Shown here piece after piece: positions 1 through 7,955 of a DNA stretch of 64,000 nt. Both the position numbers and the translations under genes were made by a program. The DNA is taken from the NCBI RefSeq assembly GCF_031458095.1, contig NZ_JAVDXU010000001.1, positions 1,736,001 through 1,800,000 on the forward strand. Reading direction: 5' to 3'. Below the pieces are notes generated by a model, which saw only the letters and a list, made by a program, of their open reading frames with translations, had not been told where the DNA came from and searched no databases. The stretch is from Pelomonas saccharophila_A (GTDB lineage: Bacteria > Pseudomonadota > Gammaproteobacteria > Burkholderiales > Burkholderiaceae_C). The number at the start of each line of letters is the position of its first letter. Position 1 is the first letter of the stretch.

Positions 1-49
1 GCTGGCCGGCCTGGGTGTCGCCGGCATGCGCCGTCGCCGGCGCGGCTGA
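1..49 (+). CDS. C-terminal end of a PEP-CTERM anchored protein (partial)
   Basis: Only the last 15 codons are in the window. They read LAGLGVAGMRRRRRG and then stop. A short hydrophobic stretch followed by an arginine cluster is the usual end of a PEP-CTERM sorting signal, recognised by exosortase in Gram-negative bacteria. The PEP motif itself would lie before base 1, so the family call is inferred from the tail alone. A second PEP-CTERM gene lies near 27 kb, so the organism uses this system. Confidence 0.5.
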   Translation, partial: LAGLGVAGMRRRRRG

Positions 50-66
50 TCGTCAGCGCTCAAGTC

Positions 67-98
67 AAAGGGCCGGTCTCGCGAGAGACCGGCCCTTT
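67..98. terminator. Bidirectional intrinsic terminator
   Basis: A perfect 14-bp inverted repeat (67-80 with 85-98) has a 4-base loop, GCGA. It is flanked by AAA on the left and TTTT on the right, so it can stop transcripts from both sides. It sits between the rightward PEP-CTERM gene and the leftward kinase gene that ends at 103. Confidence 0.85.
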
Positions 99-102
99 TC
101 GT

Positions 103-1485
103 TCAATGCGCGCCGGCCTGCGTTCGCCAGGCGTCGCGGTAGGCCCGCCAGCCCATCGGGTTCAGCGCTGCCACCGGCTCGCCGGCCGGCTCGGGCGCAG
201 TGCCCCAGGCATCCAGCAGCCAAGCACCGCAGGTCGTGCCGCTGCTGTCATCCGACACACTCACATCGCGGCCCTCACGCAGGCCGGCCAGCAGCGGGCC
301 GAACCAGGGATTGGCCGTGAAGGCGCCTTCCACGACGACGCGGCCCTCGGCGCCGAGGGCGTTCAGGCAGTGGTCGGTCATCAGCACGACGTAGAGGGTG
401 GCCAGCGCCGCCTGCTCGGCGGGCGTGGCCGGTGCGGGGCCGGCGATGCGGCCGGCCTGACCGGCGAGGGGGCCGCCGGTCTCGGCAAAGCAGGGCAAGG
501 CCAGGCTGCGCTGGGCGATCAGCTTCTCGACCTCCGCCTGCCCGAAAGCTGCCGGCCGGGCACCGGCGATGGCACCGAACTCGCGTCCGCCCATGAAGCG
601 CATGCAGGGCACGGCGTCGCCGAAGACATCGCAGTTGGCCAGCATGTCCTGGGCTTCGACAAGCGGCCGCGTCGCCGATCCCAGGGCCGCGGCAATGACC
701 CAGGTGCCGGTGGACAGCACCGTGCAGGGGCCGCTCTGTTGCAGCGTCAGCAGATGGCGCAGCAGCGACGCATTGCTGTCGTGGATGCCGCAGACGATCT
801 CGCAGTCTGCGGGCAAGCCGGTATCGGCCGCCAGTTCCGGCCTCAGCTTGCCGAGCCGCGCCCAGGCATCGCGCCGGGGCGGGAACAGGGGTTCCCAACC
901 CAGCCTTTCGACCAGGCTGGACCACCGCGCCACCCGGGGCCGCCACAGATCGGTGTGGCAGCCCAGGGACGTCACCTCGCTGGCCGCGACGCCGCAGAAG
1001 CGCCAGGCCCAGTATTGCGGATACATCAGCACATGCGTGGCGCGGGCGACCTCGGCAGGAAAGCGCGCCTGCAGCCAGTCCAGCTGGCGGCCGAGGTTCA
1101 GCCCCGCCGGCAATTGCGGCGAGCCGCTTTCCTCGAAGGAAGGACGCAGCGATTCGTAGCGCGCCGCGTCGGTCGCGTCACCCGGCACATGCTCGTAGTC
1201 GAGCACCGGCAGCACCAGGCCCGCGTTGTCGACCAGCGCCGCCGTGGCGCCATGCGTGACCGGCACGATGGCGCGGATCTGCGCCAGCGCTGACAGCCCG
1301 CGCAACTCACCCAGCATCCAGCTCCACAGCCTGTCGGTGTCGTGGTGGGGATAGGGGCCATCGCGGCGCACGGTGTTGGGCGTGCGCCGCTCGGCCAGCG
1401 TCTTGCCGGCCGCATCGATCAGGGTGAGCTTGGCGTTGGTCTTGCCGATGTCGAGGACAACAGTGCCGGGCGACGCAGCGCTCAA
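103..1485 (-). CDS. rhaK: FGGY-family carbohydrate kinase, probable L-rhamnulokinase (RhaK-like)
   Basis: A 460-residue FGGY-family sugar kinase. The N-terminal phosphate-binding segment reads VVLDIGKTNAKL, and a later STGTW segment is typical of the second domain. In this setting it should phosphorylate L-rhamnulose to L-rhamnulose 1-phosphate in the cytoplasm, the step missing from the rhaI/rhaD operon opposite. It resembles the rhizobial RhaK type more than enterobacterial RhaB, but fuculokinase activity cannot be excluded from sequence. The start is TTG at 1485, overlapping the stop of the upstream regulator gene by four bases (TTGA), which suggests translational coupling. Confidence 0.8.
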   Translation of the reverse strand: MSAASPGTVVLDIGKTNAKLTLIDAAGKTLAERRTPNTVRRDGPYPHHDTDRLWSWMLGELRGLSALAQIRAIVPVTHGATAALVDNAGLVLPVLDYEHVPGDATDAARYESLRPSFEESGSPQLPAGLNLGRQLDWLQARFPAEVARATHVLMYPQYWAWRFCGVAASEVTSLGCHTDLWRPRVARWSSLVERLGWEPLFPPRRDAWARLGKLRPELAADTGLPADCEIVCGIHDSNASLLRHLLTLQQSGPCTVLSTGTWVIAAALGSATRPLVEAQDMLANCDVFGDAVPCMRFMGGREFGAIAGARPAAFGQAEVEKLIAQRSLALPCFAETGGPLAGQAGRIAGPAPATPAEQAALATLYVVLMTDHCLNALGAEGRVVVEGAFTANPWFGPLLAGLREGRDVSVSDDSSGTTCGAWLLDAWGTAPEPAGEPVAALNPMGWRAYRDAWRTQAGAH

Positions 1486-2363
1486 GAGACCAGCCCCGCG
1501 TGCCGGTGGTAAGCGCCCGACTCCAGCACGGCCGCGTAGTCATGCGAGCTCATGGCCGAAGCCTCCACCACCCGGGGGTCCACCGCTTCGGGCTCCACGG
1601 TGATGACGCGCACGCCGTAATGCTCCAGCAACTGCACGGCGCTGTCCGACGCGCCGGTATCGGTGATGACGGTGGAGACGCGGTTCAGGCCGCACAGCAC
1701 CAGGCCGGCCTTGCGCTGGAACTTGGAACTGTCCACCAGCACGACCAGCTCCTCGGCCTGGCCGATCAGGCGCTTCTCGGCCTGGATCAGCAGCGGGTCG
1801 GCCTCCATCAGGCCCAGGATGGACAGGCCATAGACGCCCATGAACATCTTGGCCGCGTAATGGTGCTGGGCGACGTCGTTCTCGAAGGGGCTGAGGATGA
1901 CGTTCTGCTCGCGATAGACCTTGCCGCCGGGCAGGATGATTTCGTTGTCGCTGGTGACGAGCAGGCGCTCGGCCATCAGGAAGGAGTTGGTGAGAATCTT
2001 CAGCTGTTTCTCGACGAGAAACTCCGCCATCATGAAAGTGGTAGTTCCGCCATTGATGATGATGGTTTCGCCGTTATTGCACATCGACGTGGCATAACGG
2101 GCGATGGCACGCTTGGCCGCAGTATTCTGCTGGGCATTGCTTTGAAAAGTCTCGCTGGACAGCGTGTATGACTTTTTCTTTTGCTCCAGCCTTTGCGCGC
2201 CGCCGCGGGTGCGCGTCAATTGGTTTTTGGCAGCCAGCCAGGAAATATCCCGGCGCACGGTTGCGGCCGAGGCCGACAACCATTCCATCAATTGTTGGAC
2301 GCTGGCGTGCTCGCGCTCGTCCAGCAGTTTGAGAAGCCGCTTGTGACGCTTGTGATTGATCAT
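1482..2363 (-). CDS. rhaR: DeoR-family transcriptional regulator, probable rhamnose repressor
   Basis: The protein has 293 residues. Residues about 5-57 form a DeoR-type winged helix (SASAATVRRDISWLA recognition segment). The rest is a DeoR C-terminal sugar-phosphate sensor domain (IIINGGTTTFMMAEFL, ILPGGKVYREQ, VDSSKFQRKAG). The start at ATG 2363 is supported by an AAAGGTG ribosome site seven bases upstream. It is the first gene of the leftward kinase operon and diverges from rhaD, the normal position for a local repressor. In rhizobia a DeoR protein called RhaR controls rhamnose catabolism. Ligand and regulon here are inferred. Confidence 0.8.
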   Translation of the reverse strand: MINHKRHKRLLKLLDEREHASVQQLMEWLSASAATVRRDISWLAAKNQLTRTRGGAQRLEQKKKSYTLSSETFQSNAQQNTAAKRAIARYATSMCNNGETIIINGGTTTFMMAEFLVEKQLKILTNSFLMAERLLVTSDNEIILPGGKVYREQNVILSPFENDVAQHHYAAKMFMGVYGLSILGLMEADPLLIQAEKRLIGQAEELVVLVDSSKFQRKAGLVLCGLNRVSTVITDTGASDSAVQLLEHYGVRVITVEPEAVDPRVVEASAMSSHDYAAVLESGAYHRHAGLVS

Positions 2364-2813
2364 CGGATCACCTTTATCGGGCGCCCCTTCGATGCCGGCG
2401 GCGACCGTTGTCTCATCGTTATGGCATCCAGCCTCTGCAGGGCGGATGTCGCTTGGCCTGACGGCCCGGCTCGGGCCAGGTCTTGAGTCACGGCCGGTGA
2501 GCGTAGGCACCGGCCGGCGCAGCCCGCTTCACTCACGCTCAGAAGCAATCAAAGCCTGGGTGAAACGCTGTTCCAAGTGCAGATTACGTCAGCTGCATGA
2601 CAGCGTCAATCAACAAACGCTCATGAGCTTGAGCGTTTCGTGAGCGGAGCCGCCGCCGTGCCCGCTTTCGCTCATCCTTTTGATTTACTGCGCCGGCACC
2701 GCGCAGGGCGCCCGGTTTGAGCCCACACTGCGTTCCGCCAACCCGCAAAAGGCGGGCCCCGCAGCGCAAGAAGCGCTCATGGGGATGATTGACGACTGAA
2801 TACAGGCCAGCTG
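2364..2813. promoter_or_regulatory. Divergent control region between rhaR and rhaD
   Basis: This 450-bp gap carries no convincing gene. It must hold the promoters of both divergent operons. I see a strong palindrome at 2615-2638 and a related half-site at 2666-2674, described separately. No textbook -35/-10 pair stands out on either strand, which is common for regulated catabolic promoters. Confidence 0.6.
2615..2638. promoter_or_regulatory. Palindromic operator candidate for the DeoR-type regulator
   Basis: Two perfect inverted 8-mers, AAACGCTC (2615-2622) and GAGCGTTT (2631-2638), are separated by eight bases, so centres are about 1.5 helical turns apart. A partial third copy, TGAGCG, follows at 2641. 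The core TTGAGCG recurs before the TonB receptor (23336-23346, 23435-23445) and between the PL22-like and CE12 genes (24983-24992). The geometry fits a dimeric repressor. That the repressor is the DeoR protein is an inference from adjacency. Confidence 0.55.
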
Positions 2814-4922
2814 ATGACTGCAAATTCCCAAACTCCCGCACAAACCCCCATCGCCTCGAAATGGGATGACGCCGTGGCAGCCAAAATGAGCGAGCCCGAA
2901 CTGCTGCTCTATCGCTCCAATCTGCTCGGTTCGGATTTGCGCGTGACGAATTTCGGCGGCGGCAATACGTCGGCCAAGGTGAAGATGCGCGACCACCTGA
3001 GCGGTGAAGACGTCGACGTGCTGTGGGTCAAGGGCTCGGGCGGCGACCTCGGCAGCATCAAACTCGATGGGTTTTCCACCCTCTATATGGACAAGCTGCA
3101 GGCGCTGAAAAAGCGTTATCGCGGCCTGGCCCATGAAGACGAGATGGTGGACTATCTGCCGCACTGCACCTTCAACCTGAATCCGCGTGCGGCGAGTATC
3201 GACACGCCGCTGCATGCCTATATTCCGAAGGCGCATGTCGACCACATGCACCCCGACGCCATCATCGCCATCGCCGCCTGCGCCGACAGCCGCCGCCTGA
3301 CCGAGGTCATCTTCGGCGGCCAGCTGGGCTGGCTGCCCTGGCAGCGGCCCGGCTATGACCTCGGCCTCAAGCTCGAGGCCCTGGCCACGTCCCAGCCCAA
3401 GTTGAAGGGCATCATCCTGGAAGGCCATGGCCTCTTCACCTGGGGCGACACCGCCAAGTCCTGCTACGAGATCACGCTGGAGATGATCCGCCTGGCCGAG
3501 CAATGGCTGGCCGAGAACATCAAGCAGCCGGTGTTCGGCGGCGTGAAGACCCTCACCCTGCCGCCCGAGCAGCGTGCCGCTCTGGCCGCCAGGCTCATGC
3601 CCGCGCTGCGCGGCCGCATCAGCGCCGGTGAACGCAAGCTGGGCGATTTCAACGACAGTGCCGCGGTGCTGGAGTTCGTCGCCAGCAACGACCTGGCCAA
3701 GCTGGCCGCGCTGGGCACCTCCTGCCCCGACCACTTCCTGCGTACCAAGATCCGCCCCCTGGTGCTGGACTTCGATCCCGCCCAGCCCGACGTCGACAAG
3801 CTGCTGGCCGGCCTGGACCGGCAGCTCTCGGACTACCGCGCCGACTACACGGCCTATTACGAGCGCTGCAAGCGCGCCAACAGCCCGGCCGTGCGCGACG
3901 CCAATCCCGTCATCTATCTGATCCCGGGTGTCGGCATGCTGTCCTTCGCCAAGGACAAGGCCACGGCCCGCATCGCCGGCGAGTTCTACATCAACGCCAT
4001 CAACGTGATGCGCGGCGCCAACGGCGTGGACACCTATGTCGGCCTGCCCGAGCAGGAGGCCTTCGACATCGAGTACTGGCTGCTCGAGGAAGCCAAGCTG
4101 CAGCGCATGCCCAAGCCCAAGAGCCTGGCCGGGCGCGTGGCCCTGGTGACGGGCGGCGCCGGCGGCATCGGCCAGGCCGTGGCCCGCCAGCTGCTGCAGG
4201 AAGGCGCCTGCGTCATGCTGACCGACATCGATGCCGGGGCACTGGAAGAAGCGAAGCAGGCCCTGATCAAGGTTGGTGGCAAGGACTGCGTCGCCTCCGT
4301 GCAGGGCGACATCACCTCCGAAGCCCAGGTCGAGGCCCTGCTGTCGGCCACCTCGCTGCGCTTCGGCGGCCTGGACATCCTCGTGTCCAACGCCGGCATC
4401 GCCTCCGCCGCGCCGCTGGAAGACACCACGCTGGAGATCTGGAACCGCAATCAGAACATCCTCGTCACCGGCTACTTCCTGGTCAGCCGCGGCGCCTTCC
4501 GCCTGATGAAGCAGCAGAAGATCGGCGGCAGCATGGTCTTCGTCGCCAGCAAGAACGGCCTGGTCGCCTCGGCCGGCGCCTCGGCCTATTGCACGGCCAA
4601 GGCGGCCGAGATCCACCTGGCCCGCTGCATCGCGCTGGAGGGCGCCGCCATCGGCGTGCGCGTCAACGTCGTCAACCCCGACGCCGTCATCCGCGGCTCG
4701 CGCATCTGGGACGGCAAGTGGAAGGAAGAACGCGCCGCCTCCAACAAGATCGAGGCCGACAACATCGAAGAGTTCTACCGCCAGCGCAGCATGCTCAAGC
4801 TCAGCGTGCTGCCCGAGGACATCGCCGAGGCGGTGTACTTCATGGCCAGCGACAAGTCCGGCAAGAGCACCGGCAATGTCCTCAATGTGGACGCCGGCAA
4901 CGCCGCCGCGTTCACCCGCTAA
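2814..4922 (+). CDS. rhaD: Bifunctional rhamnulose-1-phosphate aldolase / short-chain dehydrogenase
   Basis: A 702-residue fusion. Residues about 20-420 are a class II aldolase with the zinc-site cluster HVDHMHPDA (His141, His144, His146). Residues about 438-700 are a short-chain dehydrogenase with the nucleotide motif VTGGAGGIG (445-453) and active-site Tyr592/Lys596 (YCTAK). The aldolase splits L-rhamnulose 1-phosphate into dihydroxyacetone phosphate and L-lactaldehyde, and the second domain is expected to oxidise lactaldehyde to lactate. The fusion is the known RhaD/RhaEW type, not an annotation error. It is the first gene of the operon, with rhaI 23 bases downstream. The ribosome site is weak, so the start is the family-typical ATG. 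Confidence 0.93.
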   Translation: MTANSQTPAQTPIASKWDDAVAAKMSEPELLLYRSNLLGSDLRVTNFGGGNTSAKVKMRDHLSGEDVDVLWVKGSGGDLGSIKLDGFSTLYMDKLQALKKRYRGLAHEDEMVDYLPHCTFNLNPRAASIDTPLHAYIPKAHVDHMHPDAIIAIAACADSRRLTEVIFGGQLGWLPWQRPGYDLGLKLEALATSQPKLKGIILEGHGLFTWGDTAKSCYEITLEMIRLAEQWLAENIKQPVFGGVKTLTLPPEQRAALAARLMPALRGRISAGERKLGDFNDSAAVLEFVASNDLAKLAALGTSCPDHFLRTKIRPLVLDFDPAQPDVDKLLAGLDRQLSDYRADYTAYYERCKRANSPAVRDANPVIYLIPGVGMLSFAKDKATARIAGEFYINAINVMRGANGVDTYVGLPEQEAFDIEYWLLEEAKLQRMPKPKSLAGRVALVTGGAGGIGQAVARQLLQEGACVMLTDIDAGALEEAKQALIKVGGKDCVASVQGDITSEAQVEALLSATSLRFGGLDILVSNAGIASAAPLEDTTLEIWNRNQNILVTGYFLVSRGAFRLMKQQKIGGSMVFVASKNGLVASAGASAYCTAKAAEIHLARCIALEGAAIGVRVNVVNPDAVIRGSRIWDGKWKEERAASNKIEADNIEEFYRQRSMLKLSVLPEDIAEAVYFMASDKSGKSTGNVLNVDAGNAAAFTR

Positions 4923-4945
4923 CAATCGGCGGGAAGGAGACAAAC

Positions 4946-6241
4946 ATGACGACGCAAATCATCGACTCAGGCCAGGTCGAACAGCACAACGCCAGCCAGC
5001 GCGCCACACTGCAGGCCGACTACGACGCCCTGGGCGGCATGCTGTCGCGCCGCGGCGTGGACATCGAGGCCCTGACGGCCAAGGCCCAGACCTTTGCCGT
5101 CGCCCTGCCCAGCTGGGGCGTGGGCACGGGCGGCACGCGCTTCGCGCGCTTCCCCGGCAAGGGCGAACCGCGCGACGTGACCGAGAAGCTGGAGGACTGC
5201 GCCGTCATCCACCAGCTCACGCGCGCCACGCCCACGGTGTCGCTGCACTTCCCCTGGGACAAGCCGGCCGACCCCAAGGCGCTGCGCCAGCAGGCCGACA
5301 GCCTGGGCCTGTCCTTCGACGCGGTGAACTCCAACACCTTCCAGGATCAGCCGGGTCAGGCCCAGACCTACAAATACGGCAGCCTGACCGCGCAAAGCCA
5401 GGCCGCCCGCGAGCAGGCGGTGGCCCACAACATCGACTGCATCGAGCTCGGCAAGACCCTGGGCTCCAAGGGTCTGACGGTCTGGGTCGGCGACGGCGCC
5501 AACTTCCCCGGCCAGCACAATCTGCGCGGCGCGCTGGAGCGCTATCTGGACAGTGCCAAGGGCATCTACGCCGCCCTGCCCGACGACTGGCTGATGTATA
5601 TCGAGCACAAGCTGTTCGAGCCGGCCTTCTACTGCACGGTCATCGCCGACTGGGGTACCAGCTTCGCGGCGGCGCAGACGCTCGGCGACAAGGCCAAATG
5701 CCTGGTCGACCTGGGCCACCATGCGCCCAACACCAATATCGAGATGATCGTGGCCCGCCTGGCCCAGTTCGGCAAGCTCGGCGGCTTCCACTTCAACGAC
5801 AGCAAATACGGCGACGACGACCTGGACTCGGGGAGCATCGACCCCTTCCAGCTTTTCCTCGTCTTCAACGAGCTGGCCGATGCCACGCTGCGCGACGGCA
5901 CGTTCAAGCCCGCCTATATGCTGGACCAGTCGCACAACGTGACCGATCCCATCGAGAGCCTGATGAGCAGCGCCGTCGAGGTGCAGCGCGCCTTCGTGCA
6001 GGCCGCCCTGGTCGACCGCGCCGCCCTGGCTGGCTTCCAGGAAGCCAACGACGCGCTGCAGTCGGCCCAGGCGCTGAAGAAGGCCTTCCGCACCGACGTC
6101 AGCCCCATCCTCGCCATGGCCCGCCTGCGGGCCGGTGGTGCGGCCGACCCGGTGGCCGCTTATCGCGCCAGCGGCTATCGCGAGAAGGTCGCCGTGAAGC
6201 GTCCGCCGAAAGCGGGAGCCTCCGGCAGCGGCATCGTTTGA
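4946..6241 (+). CDS. rhaI: L-rhamnose isomerase (RhaI type)
   Basis: A 431-residue TIM-barrel isomerase converting L-rhamnose to L-rhamnulose. It belongs to the Pseudomonas stutzeri-like RhaI group, not the E. coli RhaA group. Conserved segments include VGDGANFPGQHN, IEHKLFEPAFYCTV, DLGHHAPNTNIE and FHFNDSKYGDDDLDSG, which carry the metal ligands. ATG 4946 is chosen because AAGGAG lies at 4934-4939 and because the same frame upstream overlaps rhaD. The next gene begins one base after its stop, so the two are tightly coupled. Confidence 0.93.
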   Translation: MTTQIIDSGQVEQHNASQRATLQADYDALGGMLSRRGVDIEALTAKAQTFAVALPSWGVGTGGTRFARFPGKGEPRDVTEKLEDCAVIHQLTRATPTVSLHFPWDKPADPKALRQQADSLGLSFDAVNSNTFQDQPGQAQTYKYGSLTAQSQAAREQAVAHNIDCIELGKTLGSKGLTVWVGDGANFPGQHNLRGALERYLDSAKGIYAALPDDWLMYIEHKLFEPAFYCTVIADWGTSFAAAQTLGDKAKCLVDLGHHAPNTNIEMIVARLAQFGKLGGFHFNDSKYGDDDLDSGSIDPFQLFLVFNELADATLRDGTFKPAYMLDQSHNVTDPIESLMSSAVEVQRAFVQAALVDRAALAGFQEANDALQSAQALKKAFRTDVSPILAMARLRAGGAADPVAAYRASGYREKVAVKRPPKAGASGSGIV

Positions 6242-6242
6242 G

Positions 6243-7610
6243 GTGGATGCCCAAGCCTTCGGCGCCCGCGGCGACGGCATCACCCTCGACACGCGGGCGC
6301 TGCAGGCCGCCATCGACGCCGCAGCCCTGCAGCGCACGACACTGAGCCTGACGCCCGGCACCTATCTGACCGGTTCGCTCTTCCTGAAGAGCGGCATGAC
6401 GCTGAGGTTGGAGACCGGCGCCACGCTGCTGGGCTCACGCAACCTCGCCGACTATCCGTTGCTGGCCACGCGCGTCTCGGGCATCGAGATGCGCTGGCCG
6501 GCGGCCCTCGTCAATATCTACGGCGAGCATGACGTCGGTCTCATTGGCGATGGCTGCATCGACGGCGACGGCCAGGTCTTCTGGGACAGCTACTGGGCCC
6601 TGCGCGCGACCTACGAGCCGCGCGGCCTGCGCTGGGCCTCGGACTACGACGCGCAGCGCCCGCGCCTCATCCAGGTCTTCGAGTCGTCCCGCGTCAGCAT
6701 CGGCGATGGCCTGCTGCTGCGCCGTTCCGGCTTCTGGACGCTGCACCTCTGCTACTCGGAAGACGTGACCGTGGACCGCCTCACCATCCGCAACAACGAT
6801 GGCGACGCGCGCGGTCCCTCCACCGATGGCATCGACATCGACTCCTCGCGCCGCGTCACCATCCGCCGCGCCGACATCGCCGTCAACGACGACGCCCTGT
6901 GCATGAAGGCTGGCCGCGACGCCGACGGCCTGCGTGTGGCTCGCCCCTGCGAGGACATCAGCATCAGCGACTGCATCGTCCGCGAGGGCGCCGCCGGCCT
7001 GACCTTCGGCAGCGAGACCTCGGGCGGGTTCCGGCGCATCACGGCGCAGCGCATCGAGGTGCACGCACCGGTGCCGGTCGGCCTGCTGTTCAAGTCGGCG
7101 CCCAGCCGTGGCGGCTTCATCGAGGGCGTGACGGTCAGCGACCTGTCCCTGCGCGACGTGCCCACCGCGCTGCGCGTGACGATGAACTGGAACCCCGCCT
7201 TCAGCCGTGCCGACATCCCGGCCGCCGAAACAGCCGGCGCGCCGGCGCACTGGCGCAACCTGGCCGCGCCGGTGCCTGCCGAGCGCGGTCGCGTCCAGGT
7301 GGACGGCGTACGCATCGAGCGCCTCAAGGCGCGTGGCGCGGATGTCGCCTTCGAGGTCGACGCCTATGCCGAGGCGCCGCTGCGCAACTTCCATTTCACG
7401 GGGCTGGACGTCGAGGCCCGGCGCGGCGGACATGTGCTGGATGCGGCCGACTGGCACTTCACCGGCAGCCGCCTGGCGCTGGGCCAGCCCATCGCCGTCG
7501 GTGCGGGCATCGAACTGGGCGGACTGAACCCTGGCTGCTGGCAGCATGATCCCGCCCTGCGCCGCCGCGACGTGTCGGCGCTGCCGATGGCGGAGCAGGA
7601 CATTCAATAG
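6243..7610 (+). CDS. GH28 family glycoside hydrolase without signal peptide
   Basis: A 455-residue right-handed beta-helix enzyme of the polygalacturonase family. It opens directly with the family's FGARGDGITLDT segment and has no signal peptide. Catalytic blocks are STDGID (193-198), NDD (215-217) and FGSE (255-258). The third block lacks the histidine of classical polygalacturonases, as in rhamnogalacturonan-active members. The start is GTG 6243, one base after rhaI. Between rhaI and rhaM, and apparently cytoplasmic, it probably trims imported RG-I oligosaccharides. The exact linkage cut cannot be told from sequence. Confidence 0.85.
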   Translation: MDAQAFGARGDGITLDTRALQAAIDAAALQRTTLSLTPGTYLTGSLFLKSGMTLRLETGATLLGSRNLADYPLLATRVSGIEMRWPAALVNIYGEHDVGLIGDGCIDGDGQVFWDSYWALRATYEPRGLRWASDYDAQRPRLIQVFESSRVSIGDGLLLRRSGFWTLHLCYSEDVTVDRLTIRNNDGDARGPSTDGIDIDSSRRVTIRRADIAVNDDALCMKAGRDADGLRVARPCEDISISDCIVREGAAGLTFGSETSGGFRRITAQRIEVHAPVPVGLLFKSAPSRGGFIEGVTVSDLSLRDVPTALRVTMNWNPAFSRADIPAAETAGAPAHWRNLAAPVPAERGRVQVDGVRIERLKARGADVAFEVDAYAEAPLRNFHFTGLDVEARRGGHVLDAADWHFTGSRLALGQPIAVGAGIELGGLNPGCWQHDPALRRRDVSALPMAEQDIQ

Positions 7611-7625
7611 ACAGGAGACCCCCGG

Positions 7626-7946
7626 ATGAGCGACGAAACCCTGGCCTTCAAGATGCAGCTCAAGCCCGGCGTGGTGGCCGAGTACAAGCGCCGCCACGAC
7701 GAGCTCTGGCCCGACCTCGCAGCAGCCCTGCGCGAGGCCGGCATCCACGACTACTGGATCTTCCTGGACGAAGACACCCTCTCCCTGTTCGCCGTGCTCA
7801 AGCGCAAGCCCGGTGCCGCCTTCGACGCCCTGCCCCGGCAGCCCGTCATGCGCCGCTGGTGGGACTACATGGCCGACCTGATGGAGGTCGAGCCCGACAA
7901 CAAGCCGCGGCAGTGGCCGCTGACGCCCCTCTTCCACTTCAACTGA
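7626..7946 (+). CDS. rhaM: L-rhamnose mutarotase
   Basis: A 106-residue dimeric alpha/beta-barrel protein that interconverts alpha and beta anomers of L-rhamnose so that RhaI receives its preferred form. The family pattern is complete: FKMQLKPGVVAEYKRRHDE, WPDL, DYWIFLDE, and the C-terminal WWDYMADLM and PLTPLFHFN. The length matches RhaM/YiiL. An AGGAG ribosome site lies before ATG 7626. It follows the GH28 gene by 15 bases and precedes the GH2 gene by 9, within the same operon. Confidence 0.93.
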   Translation: MSDETLAFKMQLKPGVVAEYKRRHDELWPDLAAALREAGIHDYWIFLDEDTLSLFAVLKRKPGAAFDALPRQPVMRRWWDYMADLMEVEPDNKPRQWPLTPLFHFN

Positions 7947-7955
7947 AGGGCCGTC

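Noticed and set aside
2814..4922. Possible sequencing fusion of an aldolase gene and a dehydrogenase gene
   Set aside because: The aldolase-dehydrogenase fusion is a known natural form, and the frame is continuous with intact motifs in both parts.
2685..4943. Long minus-strand open frame opposite rhaD
   Set aside because: Composition is that of an antisense shadow, and rhaD is certain on the plus strand.
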